A DNA stretch of 64,000 nucleotides. Origin: Synechococcus sp. CCY 9618. GTDB lineage: Bacteria; Cyanobacteriota; Cyanobacteriia; PCC-6307; Cyanobiaceae. Below the pieces are notes generated by a model that searched no databases, was not told where the DNA came from, and was given only the letters and a program-made list of their open reading frames with translations. How positions within the stretch are numbered: the stretch's first letter is position 1; every line of letters begins with the position of its first letter. Shown one piece after another: positions 36,969 to 45,844 of the stretch. A program made the position numbers and the translations under genes. The DNA lies in NCBI RefSeq assembly GCF_019038415.1, contig NZ_JAFKRG010000034.1:1-64000 (forward strand). The letters are read 5' to 3'.

Positions 36969-37907
36969 ATGCACGAGCAACCCGGTCTCTGGCAGCAGAA
37001 CGACCTGCTGGGCCTCGCCGAGCCACCGCCCGCCCCCGATGCCAGCCCCGACGCCAGCTCCAGCGCCATCGCCCCCCCCACTCCTGCCCCTGCGTCCACC
37101 GGGAAGGCCGGCCTTCCCGCTCCGGCAGCGCCCCAGGCTCCCGTGGCCCTGCCCGCCTGGTCGGGACCCCCTGCCCGGGCGCGCCGCCGCTGCCCCGACA
37201 CGCTGCTGATCCTCGACACCGAGACCACCGGCCTCTCCAGTCGCGAGGGCCAGTGCATCGAGGTGGGCGCGCTGCTGTTCCATGTGCCCCACCGGGCCGT
37301 GCTCACCCAGGTGTCGTTTCTGATGCCCTGCGCCAGCAACGGCGCCGAGGCCATCAACGGGATCGCCGCCGCGGTGACACGGCTGGAGCAGCCCTGGCAG
37401 GACGCTCTGGCCTGCTTCATGGCCATGGTGGCGGCCAGTGAAGCCCTGGTGGCCCACAACGCCGCCTTCGACCGCCAGTGGTTCGGACTCGGCGCCCTGC
37501 CGGTGCTGGATCGCCCCTGGATCTGCTCCATGGAGGACATCCACTGGCCCGCCGACCGCCAGTTGCGCGGCACCCCATCGGTGCGGGATCTGGCCCTGGC
37601 CTACGGCGTGCCTGTCTGGGCCGCCCACCGGGCCCTCACCGACTGCACCTACCTGGCCCAGGTGTTCGAGCGCTGCACCGATCTTGAAGCCCTGCTGGAG
37701 GCGGCCCTGGAACCCCGCAGCCTCTACCGCGCCGAGCTGCCCTACGCCGAGCGGCACCTGGCCAAGGCCGCCGGCTTCCGCTGGAACGACCCGGTGCCCC
37801 GTGCCTGGAGCCGACGGCTCAGCCGGCGGGAGGTGGAGGATCTGCCGTTCGGCGTGCAGCCGGTCGGGGACCCTGCGGCGGCGGCGGACCTGCCCTGCAC
37901 GGCCTGA
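36969..37907 (+). CDS. DEDDh-type 3'-5' exonuclease
   Basis: 312 residues from the ATG at 36969. A Pro/Ala-rich, probably disordered N-terminus of about 75 residues precedes a DnaQ-like domain: ExoI motif LILDTETTGLS (catalytic Asp and Glu near 81-83), NAAFDRQW (ExoII) and AHRALTDCTYLAQVF (ExoIII with His and Asp). It could proofread or trim DNA or RNA; it is not clearly the polymerase III epsilon subunit. The C-terminal 60 residues are unassigned. Confidence 0.85.
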   Translation: MHEQPGLWQQNDLLGLAEPPPAPDASPDASSSAIAPPTPAPASTGKAGLPAPAAPQAPVALPAWSGPPARARRRCPDTLLILDTETTGLSSREGQCIEVGALLFHVPHRAVLTQVSFLMPCASNGAEAINGIAAAVTRLEQPWQDALACFMAMVAASEALVAHNAAFDRQWFGLGALPVLDRPWICSMEDIHWPADRQLRGTPSVRDLALAYGVPVWAAHRALTDCTYLAQVFERCTDLEALLEAALEPRSLYRAELPYAERHLAKAAGFRWNDPVPRAWSRRLSRREVEDLPFGVQPVGDPAAAADLPCTA

Positions 37908-37915
37908 ACCGGGCA

Positions 37916-37961
37916 GGATCTTCCGTTTTTGTTTCGCTAGTTGAAGCAGAAGCGAAGATCC
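37916..37961. repeat. Inverted repeat downstream of the exonuclease gene
   Basis: GGATCTTC (37916-37923) pairs with GAAGATCC (37954-37961). Inside lies a competing pair TTCGCT (37933-37938) and AGCGAA (37951-37956), so two alternative hairpins are possible. It starts 9 bp after the exonuclease stop. Confidence 0.45.
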
Positions 37962-38016
37962 CGGACGCCGTGCTCAGGCCTTCCCACCCTGGGAGCGTCC
38001 GCCCGGCACCGATGCG

Positions 38017-38271
38017 ATGCTCACCCGGCTGCCGTCCAGCTCCGGTGACCTGGGCGAACCCGCCCAGCAGCGGGTCCGCCGCTGGCAGACGGCGCGCACC
38101 TGGGCGCGGCTGATCCGGGAAGCGGAGGCCCTCTGGCGTGTCGACGTGCGGGCCCTGCATCGACTCGCCGCTCAGGAGCTGTTCCAGCTGGTTCAGGAGG
38201 TGCCGCCGAGGATGCGCCGCCGCGTCAACCTCTGGCTGGTGCGCTTCCGGGTCATGACCCGCCTGCACTGA
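38017..38271 (+). CDS. Small basic hypothetical protein
   Basis: 84 residues, Arg-rich, no Cys, no membrane segment, probably helical throughout (VRRWQTARTWARLIREAEAL). Not recognised. There is no convincing ribosome-binding site, but codon third positions are strongly GC-biased as in neighbouring genes. It lies alone between the exonuclease gene and the reverse-strand tRNA terminator. Confidence 0.5.
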   Translation: MLTRLPSSSGDLGEPAQQRVRRWQTARTWARLIREAEALWRVDVRALHRLAAQELFQLVQEVPPRMRRRVNLWLVRFRVMTRLH

Positions 38272-38292
38272 GCGCGGACCCCGAGATCGGCC

Positions 38293-38321
38293 AAAAAAAA
38301 TCAGCTGATGGGATCAGCTGA
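38293..38321 (-). terminator. Rho-independent terminator downstream of tRNA-Pro
   Basis: On the reverse strand TCAGCTGA-TCCCA-TCAGCTGA is followed by eight T. The arm is itself a palindrome. It lies 69 bp beyond the 3' end of tRNA-Pro and would end that transcript. Confidence 0.88.
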
Positions 38322-38390
38322 CACGAGGCAATGAATGAGGCGATGAAAACAGAGCACCGCGGTGGCGGTGGCCCTGCGGGCCGGCTGAAT

Positions 38391-38463
38391 CGGAGCGGCG
38401 GGATTTGAACCCACGACCCCCACTACCCCAAAGTGGTGCGCTACCAAGCTGCGCTACGCCCCG
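38391..38463 (-). tRNA. tRNA-Pro (anticodon GGG)
   Basis: 73 nt. On the reverse strand the acceptor arms CGGGGCG / CGCTCCG pair fully (one G-T), the D stem is GCGC/GCGC, the anticodon stem is CCACT/AGTGG with loop TTGGGGT, giving anticodon GGG, and the T arm is GTGGG-TTCAAAT-CCCGC. CCA is not encoded. It begins 14 bp after the stop of a reverse-strand protein gene. Confidence 0.95.
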
Positions 38464-38477
38464 GCGAATCGAAGTTA

Positions 38478-38834
38478 TCACAGCGTCCTGGGGCCCCGGC
38501 GCCGTCGGGAGAGGCGTCGCAGCAGCCGGTTCGTGAGCCGCTGCCGGCCCATGGACGCGTAGCCGCAGATGCGCTCCCGGCAGGCCAGCTGCCGCAGTTC
38601 CGCCAGTCCCATCGTGGCCAGCTGCAGTTCCGGCAGTCGCTGCCAGGCCATCGACGGCAGCGGCAGCTCGGAGCCATCCCGGGCGTCCCGGAAGCCGCTC
38701 AGGACGCCGCCCGCCATCCATTCCGGCACCAGCACGAACAGCACCGCCAGAAGGCCGTACAGCTCAACGAGCCCCCTGGGCAGGGGGTGCATCTGGCGCC
38801 GCGGCCGCTCCGGTTCCTCGACGGGATCTCTCAC
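38478..38834 (-). CDS. Membrane protein with SAP/Rho-N-like C-terminus
   Basis: 118 residues from the GTG at 38834. A charged N-terminus is followed by one hydrophobic segment (about 24-44) and a C-terminal motif LATMGLAELRQLACRER then GRQRLTNRLLRRL, which resembles small helix-extended-loop-helix (SAP/Rho-N) nucleic-acid-binding modules seen in cyanobacteria. Function unknown. The GTG overlaps the upstream stop (GTGA). It is the last protein gene before tRNA-Pro. Confidence 0.68.
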   Translation of the reverse strand: MRDPVEEPERPRRQMHPLPRGLVELYGLLAVLFVLVPEWMAGGVLSGFRDARDGSELPLPSMAWQRLPELQLATMGLAELRQLACRERICGYASMGRQRLTNRLLRRLSRRRRGPRTL

Positions 38835-38992
38835 GGAGCGACCGTCAGCAGCTGGGCGCTCGGTCCCTGGCGCCACTGCAGGGGTGGTTCACCGGAGGGA
38901 TGCAGCCGGACGGTCCAGAAAGCCAGGGCGAAACACAGGCCGACTGCCGTGATCAGGGCCACGATCACCACCCTGTCGGGGAGCGGCGTCAT
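38831..38992 (-). CDS. 53-residue single-pass membrane protein
   Basis: 53 residues, too short for many gene finders. One membrane segment (about 8-27, VVIVALITAVGLCFALAFW) follows a short N-terminus; the tail is soluble. The ATG overlaps the stop of the upstream gene (ATGA) and its own stop overlaps the downstream start (GTGA), which strongly supports translation. No family recognised. Confidence 0.7.
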   Translation of the reverse strand: MTPLPDRVVIVALITAVGLCFALAFWTVRLHPSGEPPLQWRQGPSAQLLTVAP

Positions 38993-39294
38993 ACCTCTTC
39001 GGTGCGCAGGCAGACCCGGCGGGTGGGAAGTTGCTCGAGGGTGAGCTCGTCTCCCCGCAGGATCACCCGCAGGGACTCGTTCTGGTAGCGGAGCCCAGGG
39101 GCATCCGATTCCTCGCGGAACAGGGTCGCCCTGGAGCCCCCGGTGATCAGGGAGGCCTGGGAGGCATTGCGCTCCAGAACCACCGACAGCCGTTCACCGC
39201 AGACGAAGCGTTCGCGCAGGTCGTAGTGCTCCCACCAAGGGGACTGCATCGCCAGCAGCGGCAGGAGTCCGAGCGTCAGCAGCGGTGCGGCCAT
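38989..39294 (-). CDS. Exported MliC-like (C-type lysozyme inhibitor fold) protein
   Basis: 101 residues from the ATG at 39294. A short hydrophobic leader (about 3-16) is followed by a domain with RFVCGERLSVVLERNAS, LRYQNESLRVILRGDELTLE and a final CLR. The spacing of the two Cys and the beta-rich alternation resemble the MliC/PliC fold, with the pair likely disulfide bonded outside the cytoplasm. Lysozyme inhibition is only a family-level guess. It starts 10 bp after msrA ends and couples to the next gene (ATGA). Confidence 0.65.
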   Translation of the reverse strand: MAAPLLTLGLLPLLAMQSPWWEHYDLRERFVCGERLSVVLERNASQASLITGGSRATLFREESDAPGLRYQNESLRVILRGDELTLEQLPTRRVCLRTEEV

Positions 39295-39304
39295 GGACGA
39301 GGCG

Positions 39305-40039
39305 TCAGTCGAGGGCGATCGGCGCATTGTCGCCGCGCAGGACGCAATGGGGAATGGCCCAGTCATAGCTTTCCCACACGAGGGGAGGCAGCCGGTAGGT
39401 CGCCCCTGGGAACGGGCCGAGGTCAACGCCCGTGGGCTGGGCGGAGCAGTAGGGCCTGCTGCCGGGCTTGGCCAGGTACTGCTGGTGGTAGGGCTCAGCG
39501 AAGTGGAACGGCTGGCCGCTGGCGATCTCCGTGGTGATCGTTCCCCTGCCTGCGGCCGTCAGAGCGTCCTGATAGGCCTGTCGGCTGGCTTCTGCCAGGG
39601 CCAGCAGATCCGGATCGTCCACGAAGATGGCCGAGCGGTACTGGCTGCCGCGGTCGTTGCCCTGGCGGTTCCCCTGGGTGGGGTCGTGACATTCCCAGAA
39701 CAGTTTGAGCAGGTCGGCGAAGGACACTCTGGTGGTGTCCCAGACCACCCGCACCACTTCGGCATGGCCGCTGCGGCCGCTGCACACCTGCTCGTAGCTG
39801 GGGGACGGCAGCTGACCGCCGGCGTAGCCCACCGCCGTGGTGACAACCCCGGGCAGGCGCCAGAATCCCTTCTCCGCTCCCCAGAAGCAGCCGCAGCCGA
39901 ACAGAACCTCAGCCTGCCCCGCTTCCAGAGGGGCCGCCAGGGGTGTGCCGAGGACGGCGTGGGTGAGACCCACCGGCCCGACTGCGGCTGCGGAGGCTGG
40001 GCCGGTGCCCCCGGAAGGGCTGCTGAAGAGTCCGAACAA
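39305..40039 (-). CDS. msrA: Peptide methionine sulfoxide reductase A
   Basis: 244 residues. The catalytic box GCFWG contains Cys51, followed by VGYAGG and the EVVRVVWD segment; a late Cys (RPYCSAQ) may resolve. It reduces methionine-S-sulfoxide in proteins. TTG start; the first 40 or so residues are an extension relative to the core enzyme. First gene of a four-gene coupled operon. Confidence 0.93.
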   Translation of the reverse strand: MFGLFSSPSGGTGPASAAAVGPVGLTHAVLGTPLAAPLEAGQAEVLFGCGCFWGAEKGFWRLPGVVTTAVGYAGGQLPSPSYEQVCSGRSGHAEVVRVVWDTTRVSFADLLKLFWECHDPTQGNRQGNDRGSQYRSAIFVDDPDLLALAEASRQAYQDALTAAGRGTITTEIASGQPFHFAEPYHQQYLAKPGSRPYCSAQPTGVDLGPFPGATYRLPPLVWESYDWAIPHCVLRGDNAPIALD

Positions 40040-40064
40040 GGCGCGTGCTGCGATCAGGCTGAAC

Positions 40065-40070
40065 AGCCTA
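40065..40070 (-). promoter_or_regulatory. Candidate -10 element of msrA
   Basis: Reverse strand TAGGCT within CCTAGG, 25 bp before the msrA start and overlapping the stop codon of the upstream gene. No clear -35. Confidence 0.3.
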
Positions 40071-40346
40071 GGAAGGGCTCCGGCGCTCCGGCTCCGGCAC
40101 CAGGGCGATGTGGTTCAGCAGGGTGGTGGTGAAGGCGAACAGCAGGAAGGGCAGCGACAGCACCAGAATCAGGCCCACCCCCACAAGGGCGAACAGGGGA
40201 CGGCTCGCTCCCATCAGGGCCAGGCCCGCCGCCAGGCTCACGAAGATCACCGCCATCCAGATCAGGATCTGTCCGTAGATGTCCCCGAAGGTCAGGGTGC
40301 AGCGCAGGTTGTACGGCTGGCTGAGGCTGGACGGGGTGGGGGCCAT
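40068..40346 (-). CDS. Conserved small membrane protein
   Basis: 92 residues with two long hydrophobic segments (about 25-45 and 50-78) and a short Arg/Ser tail. Not recognised as a named family. The N-terminal LTFGDIYGQILIWMAVIFVSL suggests a two-helix hairpin in the membrane. It lies between the ABC exporter and msrA on the same strand. Confidence 0.7.
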   Translation of the reverse strand: MAPTPSSLSQPYNLRCTLTFGDIYGQILIWMAVIFVSLAAGLALMGASRPLFALVGVGLILVLSLPFLLFAFTTTLLNHIALVPEPERRSPS

Positions 40347-40454
40347 GGGGACGGCGTGGCAGGCGGCGGGGATGGACCACGGCCCTTCCAGGTAAGCCCA
40401 ACCGCTGCCCCTGGACGATGTCGCTCAACATCTTTTGAACCGCCGACAGGCCTG

Positions 40455-42203
40455 TCAGGCGGCCTGCAGCTGGCGCACGGCCTCTTCCCGGTCCCACAGC
40501 CGCCGGTAGGTGCCCTCCTGCTGCAGCAGGTCGTTGTGGTGGCCCTCCTGGACCAGCTGGCCCGCTTCCAGCACCAGGACCCGATCACAGGCCGCCGCAG
40601 CCGAGAGCTGGTGACTGATCATCACCACCGTGCGGCGCTGTTCCTCGCGCACCGAGCGCAGGATCCCGGCGGCGGTGGTGTTGTCCACGCTCGCCAGGGC
40701 GTCGTCGAGAACCAGCAGGGGAGCCTCCACCAGCAGGGCCCTGCCCAGAGCCGTGCGCTGGCGCTGGCCGCCGCTCAGGGTGATGCCCCGTTCCCCCACC
40801 AGGGTGCGGAAGCCGTCGGGGAACCCCTTGATGTCGCCCTCCAGCCGGGCCTGCCGGGCAGCGTCTTCGACCCGGTCGAGGCCGGCCTCCGGATCGCCGT
40901 AGCGCAGGTTGTCGGCCAGGCTGGCGGTGAACAGGTAACCCTCCTGGGGCACCAGGGCCACCTGACGGCGCAGGTCGGGCAGGTCCAACCGGGTCACATC
41001 CACCCCGTCCAGGAACAGCTGGCCCGGGGGCACCTCCACCATCCGGCCCAGGGCCCGCGCAAGTGTGGTCTTGCCGCAGCCCACCGGTCCCACCACCGCC
41101 ACCAGTTCCCCCGGGTGGAGTCGGAAACTGAGATCCACCAGGGCCGGGCGATCGGCACCCGGATAACGCACCGTCAGCCCCCGGGCTTCCACCGCCCCGA
41201 GGGCCGGCCGTCCGGGGGGCAGGGGATCGACGGGCGACTCGATGGCGGGTCGGTGGCTCAGCAGCGTCTCCACCCGCTCCATGCTCACCTGGCCGGTCTG
41301 GAAGGTGTTGAGGGTGAAGCCCAGCAGGGCGGTGGGAAAGACCAGCCGCTCCACGAAGAGAATCAGGGCCACCAGGTCGCCGATGCTGAGCCGGCCGCTC
41401 TCGAGCTGGCCGCTGCCCAGGGCCAGCAGCAGCAGCAGGCTGAGGGAGGCGATGCCCTCCAGCAGGGGAAACAGGGTGCTGCGGGTGCGGGCCAGGGACA
41501 GCTGGGCGTCGAGGTAGACCCGGTTGAGAGCGTCGAACGCCTTCTCCTCGGTGGCCTCCTGGCCGTAGATCTTGATGGCGCCGATCCCGGAGAGGTCCTC
41601 CTGGACCAGGTCGCTCAGCTGGGCCAGCGCCTCCTGCTGGCGTCGCTGCTGCTTCATCATGCGGCCGCCGAACAGGCGCACCACCATCAGCATGCCGGGG
41701 TAGAGCGACACCGCGGCCAGGCTGAGCCAGGGATCGATCGCCAGCATCGCCGGCAGGGTCAGGGCATAGGCCAGCACGGTGTTGGTGAGGCTGAGCAGGG
41801 CGAAGCCCAGCAGGCGGCGGATGTTCTCCACGTCGCTGGTGGCCCGGCTGATCACCTCGCCGCTGCCGGTGGTCTGCACCCAGCCCGGATCCTGGGTGAG
41901 CACATGGGCAAAGATCCGTTCCTTGAGGCTCGCCTCCACCTGGCGCCCCACCCCGAAGACCAGCATCCGGGAGTAGAGGCGGCTGGCTCCCATCGCCGTG
42001 GCCATCACGATGATCAGGCCGGCCACGCCCAGCACGTCAGAGAGCACGAAGCCGGGCTTCAGGTCGTTGATCGCCTGCCGGACCAGCAGGGGAATGCCCA
42101 CCCCGAGCAGGTTCACCACCACCAGGGCACCGGCACCCAGCAGAACCGTGCGCCGGTGCGGGCGGAGATACCGCCGGATCAGATCCAACCGCAGGGCGCT
42201 CAT
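40455..42203 (-). CDS. ABC exporter, fused membrane and ATPase domains
   Basis: 582 residues. Six-helix membrane domain (about 10-310), then an ATPase domain with Walker A GPVGCGKTT near 380-388, signature LSGGQRQR near 485 and Walker B LLVLDDALAS. The Walker B ends in Asp-Asp rather than Asp-Glu, so the usual catalytic Glu position holds Asp. It is MsbA/MdlB-like and would work as a dimer; the cargo is unknown. ATG at 42203 preferred over upstream in-frame starts because the conserved region begins there. It shares a promoter region with the DUF3288 gene. Confidence 0.9.
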   Translation of the reverse strand: MSALRLDLIRRYLRPHRRTVLLGAGALVVVNLLGVGIPLLVRQAINDLKPGFVLSDVLGVAGLIIVMATAMGASRLYSRMLVFGVGRQVEASLKERIFAHVLTQDPGWVQTTGSGEVISRATSDVENIRRLLGFALLSLTNTVLAYALTLPAMLAIDPWLSLAAVSLYPGMLMVVRLFGGRMMKQQRRQQEALAQLSDLVQEDLSGIGAIKIYGQEATEEKAFDALNRVYLDAQLSLARTRSTLFPLLEGIASLSLLLLLALGSGQLESGRLSIGDLVALILFVERLVFPTALLGFTLNTFQTGQVSMERVETLLSHRPAIESPVDPLPPGRPALGAVEARGLTVRYPGADRPALVDLSFRLHPGELVAVVGPVGCGKTTLARALGRMVEVPPGQLFLDGVDVTRLDLPDLRRQVALVPQEGYLFTASLADNLRYGDPEAGLDRVEDAARQARLEGDIKGFPDGFRTLVGERGITLSGGQRQRTALGRALLVEAPLLVLDDALASVDNTTAAGILRSVREEQRRTVVMISHQLSAAAACDRVLVLEAGQLVQEGHHNDLLQQEGTYRRLWDREEAVRQLQAA

Positions 42204-42230
42204 GCCGGGGGGTGGGGCAGCAGGGCCCCC

Positions 42231-42237
42231 TAACCTA
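42231..42237. promoter_or_regulatory. Symmetric -10 element shared by divergent genes
   Basis: TAACCTA reads TAACCT forward (towards DUF3288) and TAGGTT in reverse (towards the ABC exporter). Such TANNNTA symmetry can drive transcription both ways from one site. Distances to the two start codons are 37 and 28 bp. Confidence 0.4.
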
Positions 42238-42273
42238 GGCAGTGCTCCCCAGGGCCCATGGGCCGCCCGGGCC

Positions 42274-42582
42274 ATGGACGACCAGAACCATCCGCTGCAT
42301 GCCCTCGATCGGGAGACGGTCGATCGACTCCTGGTGGTGGACACGCCCCAGGAAGTCCATCTGGTGGACGCAGCACGGTTGCAGATGCGTTACCGGGGGT
42401 TCCCCGGAGCCGCCGACATCCGCGACGATCTGGACAAGGTGCTGGCGCACTGGGGTCTGGCGCCCGACGCCCTCCACGCCCGCACCAGGGCCATCTGGGC
42501 TGCCGGCTTCCGGCCGGGCCCGGCTCCGGTGCCCGAAGCAGTGGGTTCGGGCTTCGACACCGCCTCCGACGAGGCGTCCTGA
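42274..42582 (+). CDS. DUF3288 protein
   Basis: 102 residues, small soluble cyanobacterial family. The core HPLHALDRETVDRLL...ARLQMRYRGFPGAADIRDDL is typical. The Pro/Gly-rich tail after about residue 80 looks disordered. Function unknown. A tandem-hairpin terminator follows. Confidence 0.82.
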   Translation: MDDQNHPLHALDRETVDRLLVVDTPQEVHLVDAARLQMRYRGFPGAADIRDDLDKVLAHWGLAPDALHARTRAIWAAGFRPGPAPVPEAVGSGFDTASDEAS

Positions 42583-42620
42583 GCCGGTTTCGCTCCCGTT
42601 GGCCAGAAAGGCGTTCTTCG

Positions 42621-42678
42621 GGTGATAGTGGGAGTGTCCCCATCACCCGGCCCGGCGTGCCCTGCACCCGGGCTTTTT
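42621..42678 (+). terminator. Tandem hairpins with T tract ahead of trpD
   Basis: Hairpin 1 pairs GGTGAT (42621-42626) with ATCACC (42642-42647). Hairpin 2 pairs GCCCGG (42650-42655) and GTGC (42657-42660) with GCAC (42664-42667) and CCGGGC (42668-42673), followed by TTTTT. The second is a strong intrinsic terminator for the DUF3288 transcript. Confidence 0.8.
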
Positions 42679-42755
42679 CTTGCCTTCACCTCGGCGTCTT
42701 CGGCGGTGATGTCAGGGGCTCCCGTAAGTTGCCGGGATCAGTTCCGTTTTCGCTG

Positions 42756-43792
42756 ATGAGCGCTCGAGCCGCCTGGCCCCCGCTGCTGGAGCAGCTCCTC
42801 CGTGGGGAGGATCTCCGGGCGGATCAGGCCGATGCCCTGATGCGGGGCTGGCTGGCCGGGACGATCGAACCGGTGCTCACCGGTGCCCTCCTGGCGGCCC
42901 TGCGAGCCAAGGGCACCACCGGGGAGGAGCTGGCGGCGATGGCGGCCGTGCTGCGGGAGGCGTGTCCCCTGCCGGGGGAAAGGCCCTCCCTGGAGCTGAT
43001 CGACACCTGCGGCACCGGCGGTGCCGGGGCCGACAGCTTCAACATCTCCACCGCCGTGGCCTTCACTGCCGCCGCCTGCGGTGCCCACGTGGCCAAGCAC
43101 GGCAACCGCAGTGCCAGCGGGCGGGTGGGATCCGCCGACGTGCTGGAGGCCCTCGGTCTGCGCCTCGGGGCGCCGGCCCAGCAGGTGGTGGACGCCCTGC
43201 CCCGCACCGGGGTCACCTTTCTGTTCGCGCCGGGCTGGCATCCGGCCCTGGTGGCCATGGCGCCCCTGCGAAAGACGCTCGGGGTGCGCAGCGTCTTCAA
43301 CCTGCTCGGACCGCTCGTCAATCCCCTGACCCCCGAGGCCCAGGTGCTGGGCGTGGCCCGGCCCGACCTGCTCGACCCCATGGCCGACGCCCTGCGGCGC
43401 CTCGGTCAGCGGCGAGCGATTGTGGTTCATGGTCATGGCGGTCTGGACGAGGCCACCCTCTCCGGTCCCAGTGAGCTGCGCGTTCTGGAGGACGGCCAGG
43501 TGCGCAGCGCCTGGCTGGACCCCGTCGAGCTGGGGCTGGAGCCGGCCGATCTGGAGGCCCTCCGGGGCGGGGACGTGGCCGCCAACCGCGCGATCCTGGA
43601 GGCGGTGCTGCAGGGTCGGGGCACCCGGGCTCAGGCCGACGTCGTCGCCCTGAACGCCGCCCTGGTGCTGAAGGCGGCGGGGCTGGAGGACTCCCTTGCC
43701 GCCGCCCTGCCCCGGGCCCGCCAGGCGCTGGTGGATGGGCGTGCCTGGGCCCGGGTGGAAGCCCTGCGCGAGGCCCTGGCCGGGTCTGAAGG

Positions 43793-43796
<4 letters not shown>
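42756..43796 (+). CDS. trpD: Anthranilate phosphoribosyltransferase
   Basis: 346 residues. PRPP/metal motif [17 protein letters not shown] near 77-93, [20 protein letters not shown] near 115-134 and LGPLVNP near 186-192. Second step of tryptophan synthesis from chorismate. The ATG at 42756 fits the family start. The stop overlaps carA (ATGA). Confidence 0.95.
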
Positions 43797-44965
<1,169 letters not shown>

Positions 44966-45000
44966 CTTCCCCACGATTCGTTGCGGTTTCCTGATTCGCT

Positions 45001-45420
45001 GTGCGGGTCCCTACACTGCTTCGCGAGCATCACCGAACGGGGGCCGAGACCATCACCGACCTGCAGCGATTGACCGTCTCCCTGAGAGGGGGCTGCGAAC
45101 GGCGGGAACAGTGCCTGCTGTTCGGTTTCACAGGACAGCTCGACGCCTACTCCGACAAGCAGTTCACCGACTTCGTCTCTGATCACGCCAAGGCCACCAA
45201 GGTCCCCGTGATCATCGACCTCAGCCGCATCGACTTCATCGATTCCTCCGGACTCGGTGCTCTGGTTCAGCTCGCCAAGCAGTTCAACGACGGCTCCCGT
45301 CAGTTCCTCGTGGTCGGCAACGCCCGCGTCGTCCAGACCGTGAAGCTCGTGCGCCTGGAGGCATTCCTGCACCTGCAGCCCGATCTGGAGTCGGCCCTTG
45401 GCAGCCTCGCCCCCGCCTGA
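45001..45420 (+). CDS. STAS-domain anti-sigma factor antagonist-like protein
   Basis: 139 residues as drawn from GTG 45001. The STAS domain has VPVIIDLSRIDFIDSSGLGALV with the phosphorylatable Ser in the DSSGLG loop, as in SpoIIAA-type proteins. A partner kinase is not in the window. The true start may be TTG 45070 (116 residues), because TACACT at 45012-45017 looks like a -10 element lying inside the longer form and the conserved part begins after it. The end overlaps the next gene by 23 bp. Confidence 0.83.
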   Translation: MRVPTLLREHHRTGAETITDLQRLTVSLRGGCERREQCLLFGFTGQLDAYSDKQFTDFVSDHAKATKVPVIIDLSRIDFIDSSGLGALVQLAKQFNDGSRQFLVVGNARVVQTVKLVRLEAFLHLQPDLESALGSLAPA

Positions 45421-45844
45421 GGGTCCCGGGCGCTGGCTGGCTTCCCTTCCCACGCTCGCCTCGGAGGTTCCTCTGGCCACAGCCCAGCTGGCCTGGCTGG
45501 GGGATGCGGTCTGGGAACTGCACCAGCGGCTGCGCCACTGCCAGCGGCCGGCCAGAGCAGCTGATCTGCACCGGGCGGTGGTGGCTGAAGTGCAGGCCGA
45601 AGCCCAGGCGGAGGCCCTGCGGCGACTGGATCCTCTGCTGAGCGAGGAGGAACGGCGCGTGATGCTGCGTGGCCGCAATCAGGCCGGCCGGGGCCCCCGT
45701 CGTGGCGCCCCAGCGGCCTATGGGCAGGCCACGGGATTTGAGACGATGCTGGGATGGCTCTTTCTGCAGAACCCCAGACGGCTGGCTGAGCTGCTGGACC
45801 ATCTTGAGAAGACCGAACCCTGTCCCCCGTCCACCAGCCCATGA
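45398..45844 (+). CDS. mrnC: Mini-ribonuclease III
   Basis: 148 residues from a TTG start. RNase III-type catalytic domain without a dsRNA-binding domain: LAWLGDAVWELHQR carries the catalytic Asp, and GFETMLGWLFL the late Glu. In bacteria it matures 23S rRNA ends. The stop overlaps the start of the rRNA methyltransferase gene (ATGA), which fits a shared role on 23S rRNA. Confidence 0.9.
   Translation: MAASPPPEGPGRWLASLPTLASEVPLATAQLAWLGDAVWELHQRLRHCQRPARAADLHRAVVAEVQAEAQAEALRRLDPLLSEEERRVMLRGRNQAGRGPRRGAPAAYGQATGFETMLGWLFLQNPRRLAELLDHLEKTEPCPPSTSP

Noticed and set aside
38391-38463. tRNA-Pro with anticodon TGG
   Set aside because: With the 5-bp stem CCACT/AGTGG the 7-nt loop is TTGGGGT, which places GGG at positions 34-36.
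42583-42755. Classic tryptophan attenuator before trpD
   Set aside because: No short reading frame with clustered Trp codons is visible ahead of the hairpins.
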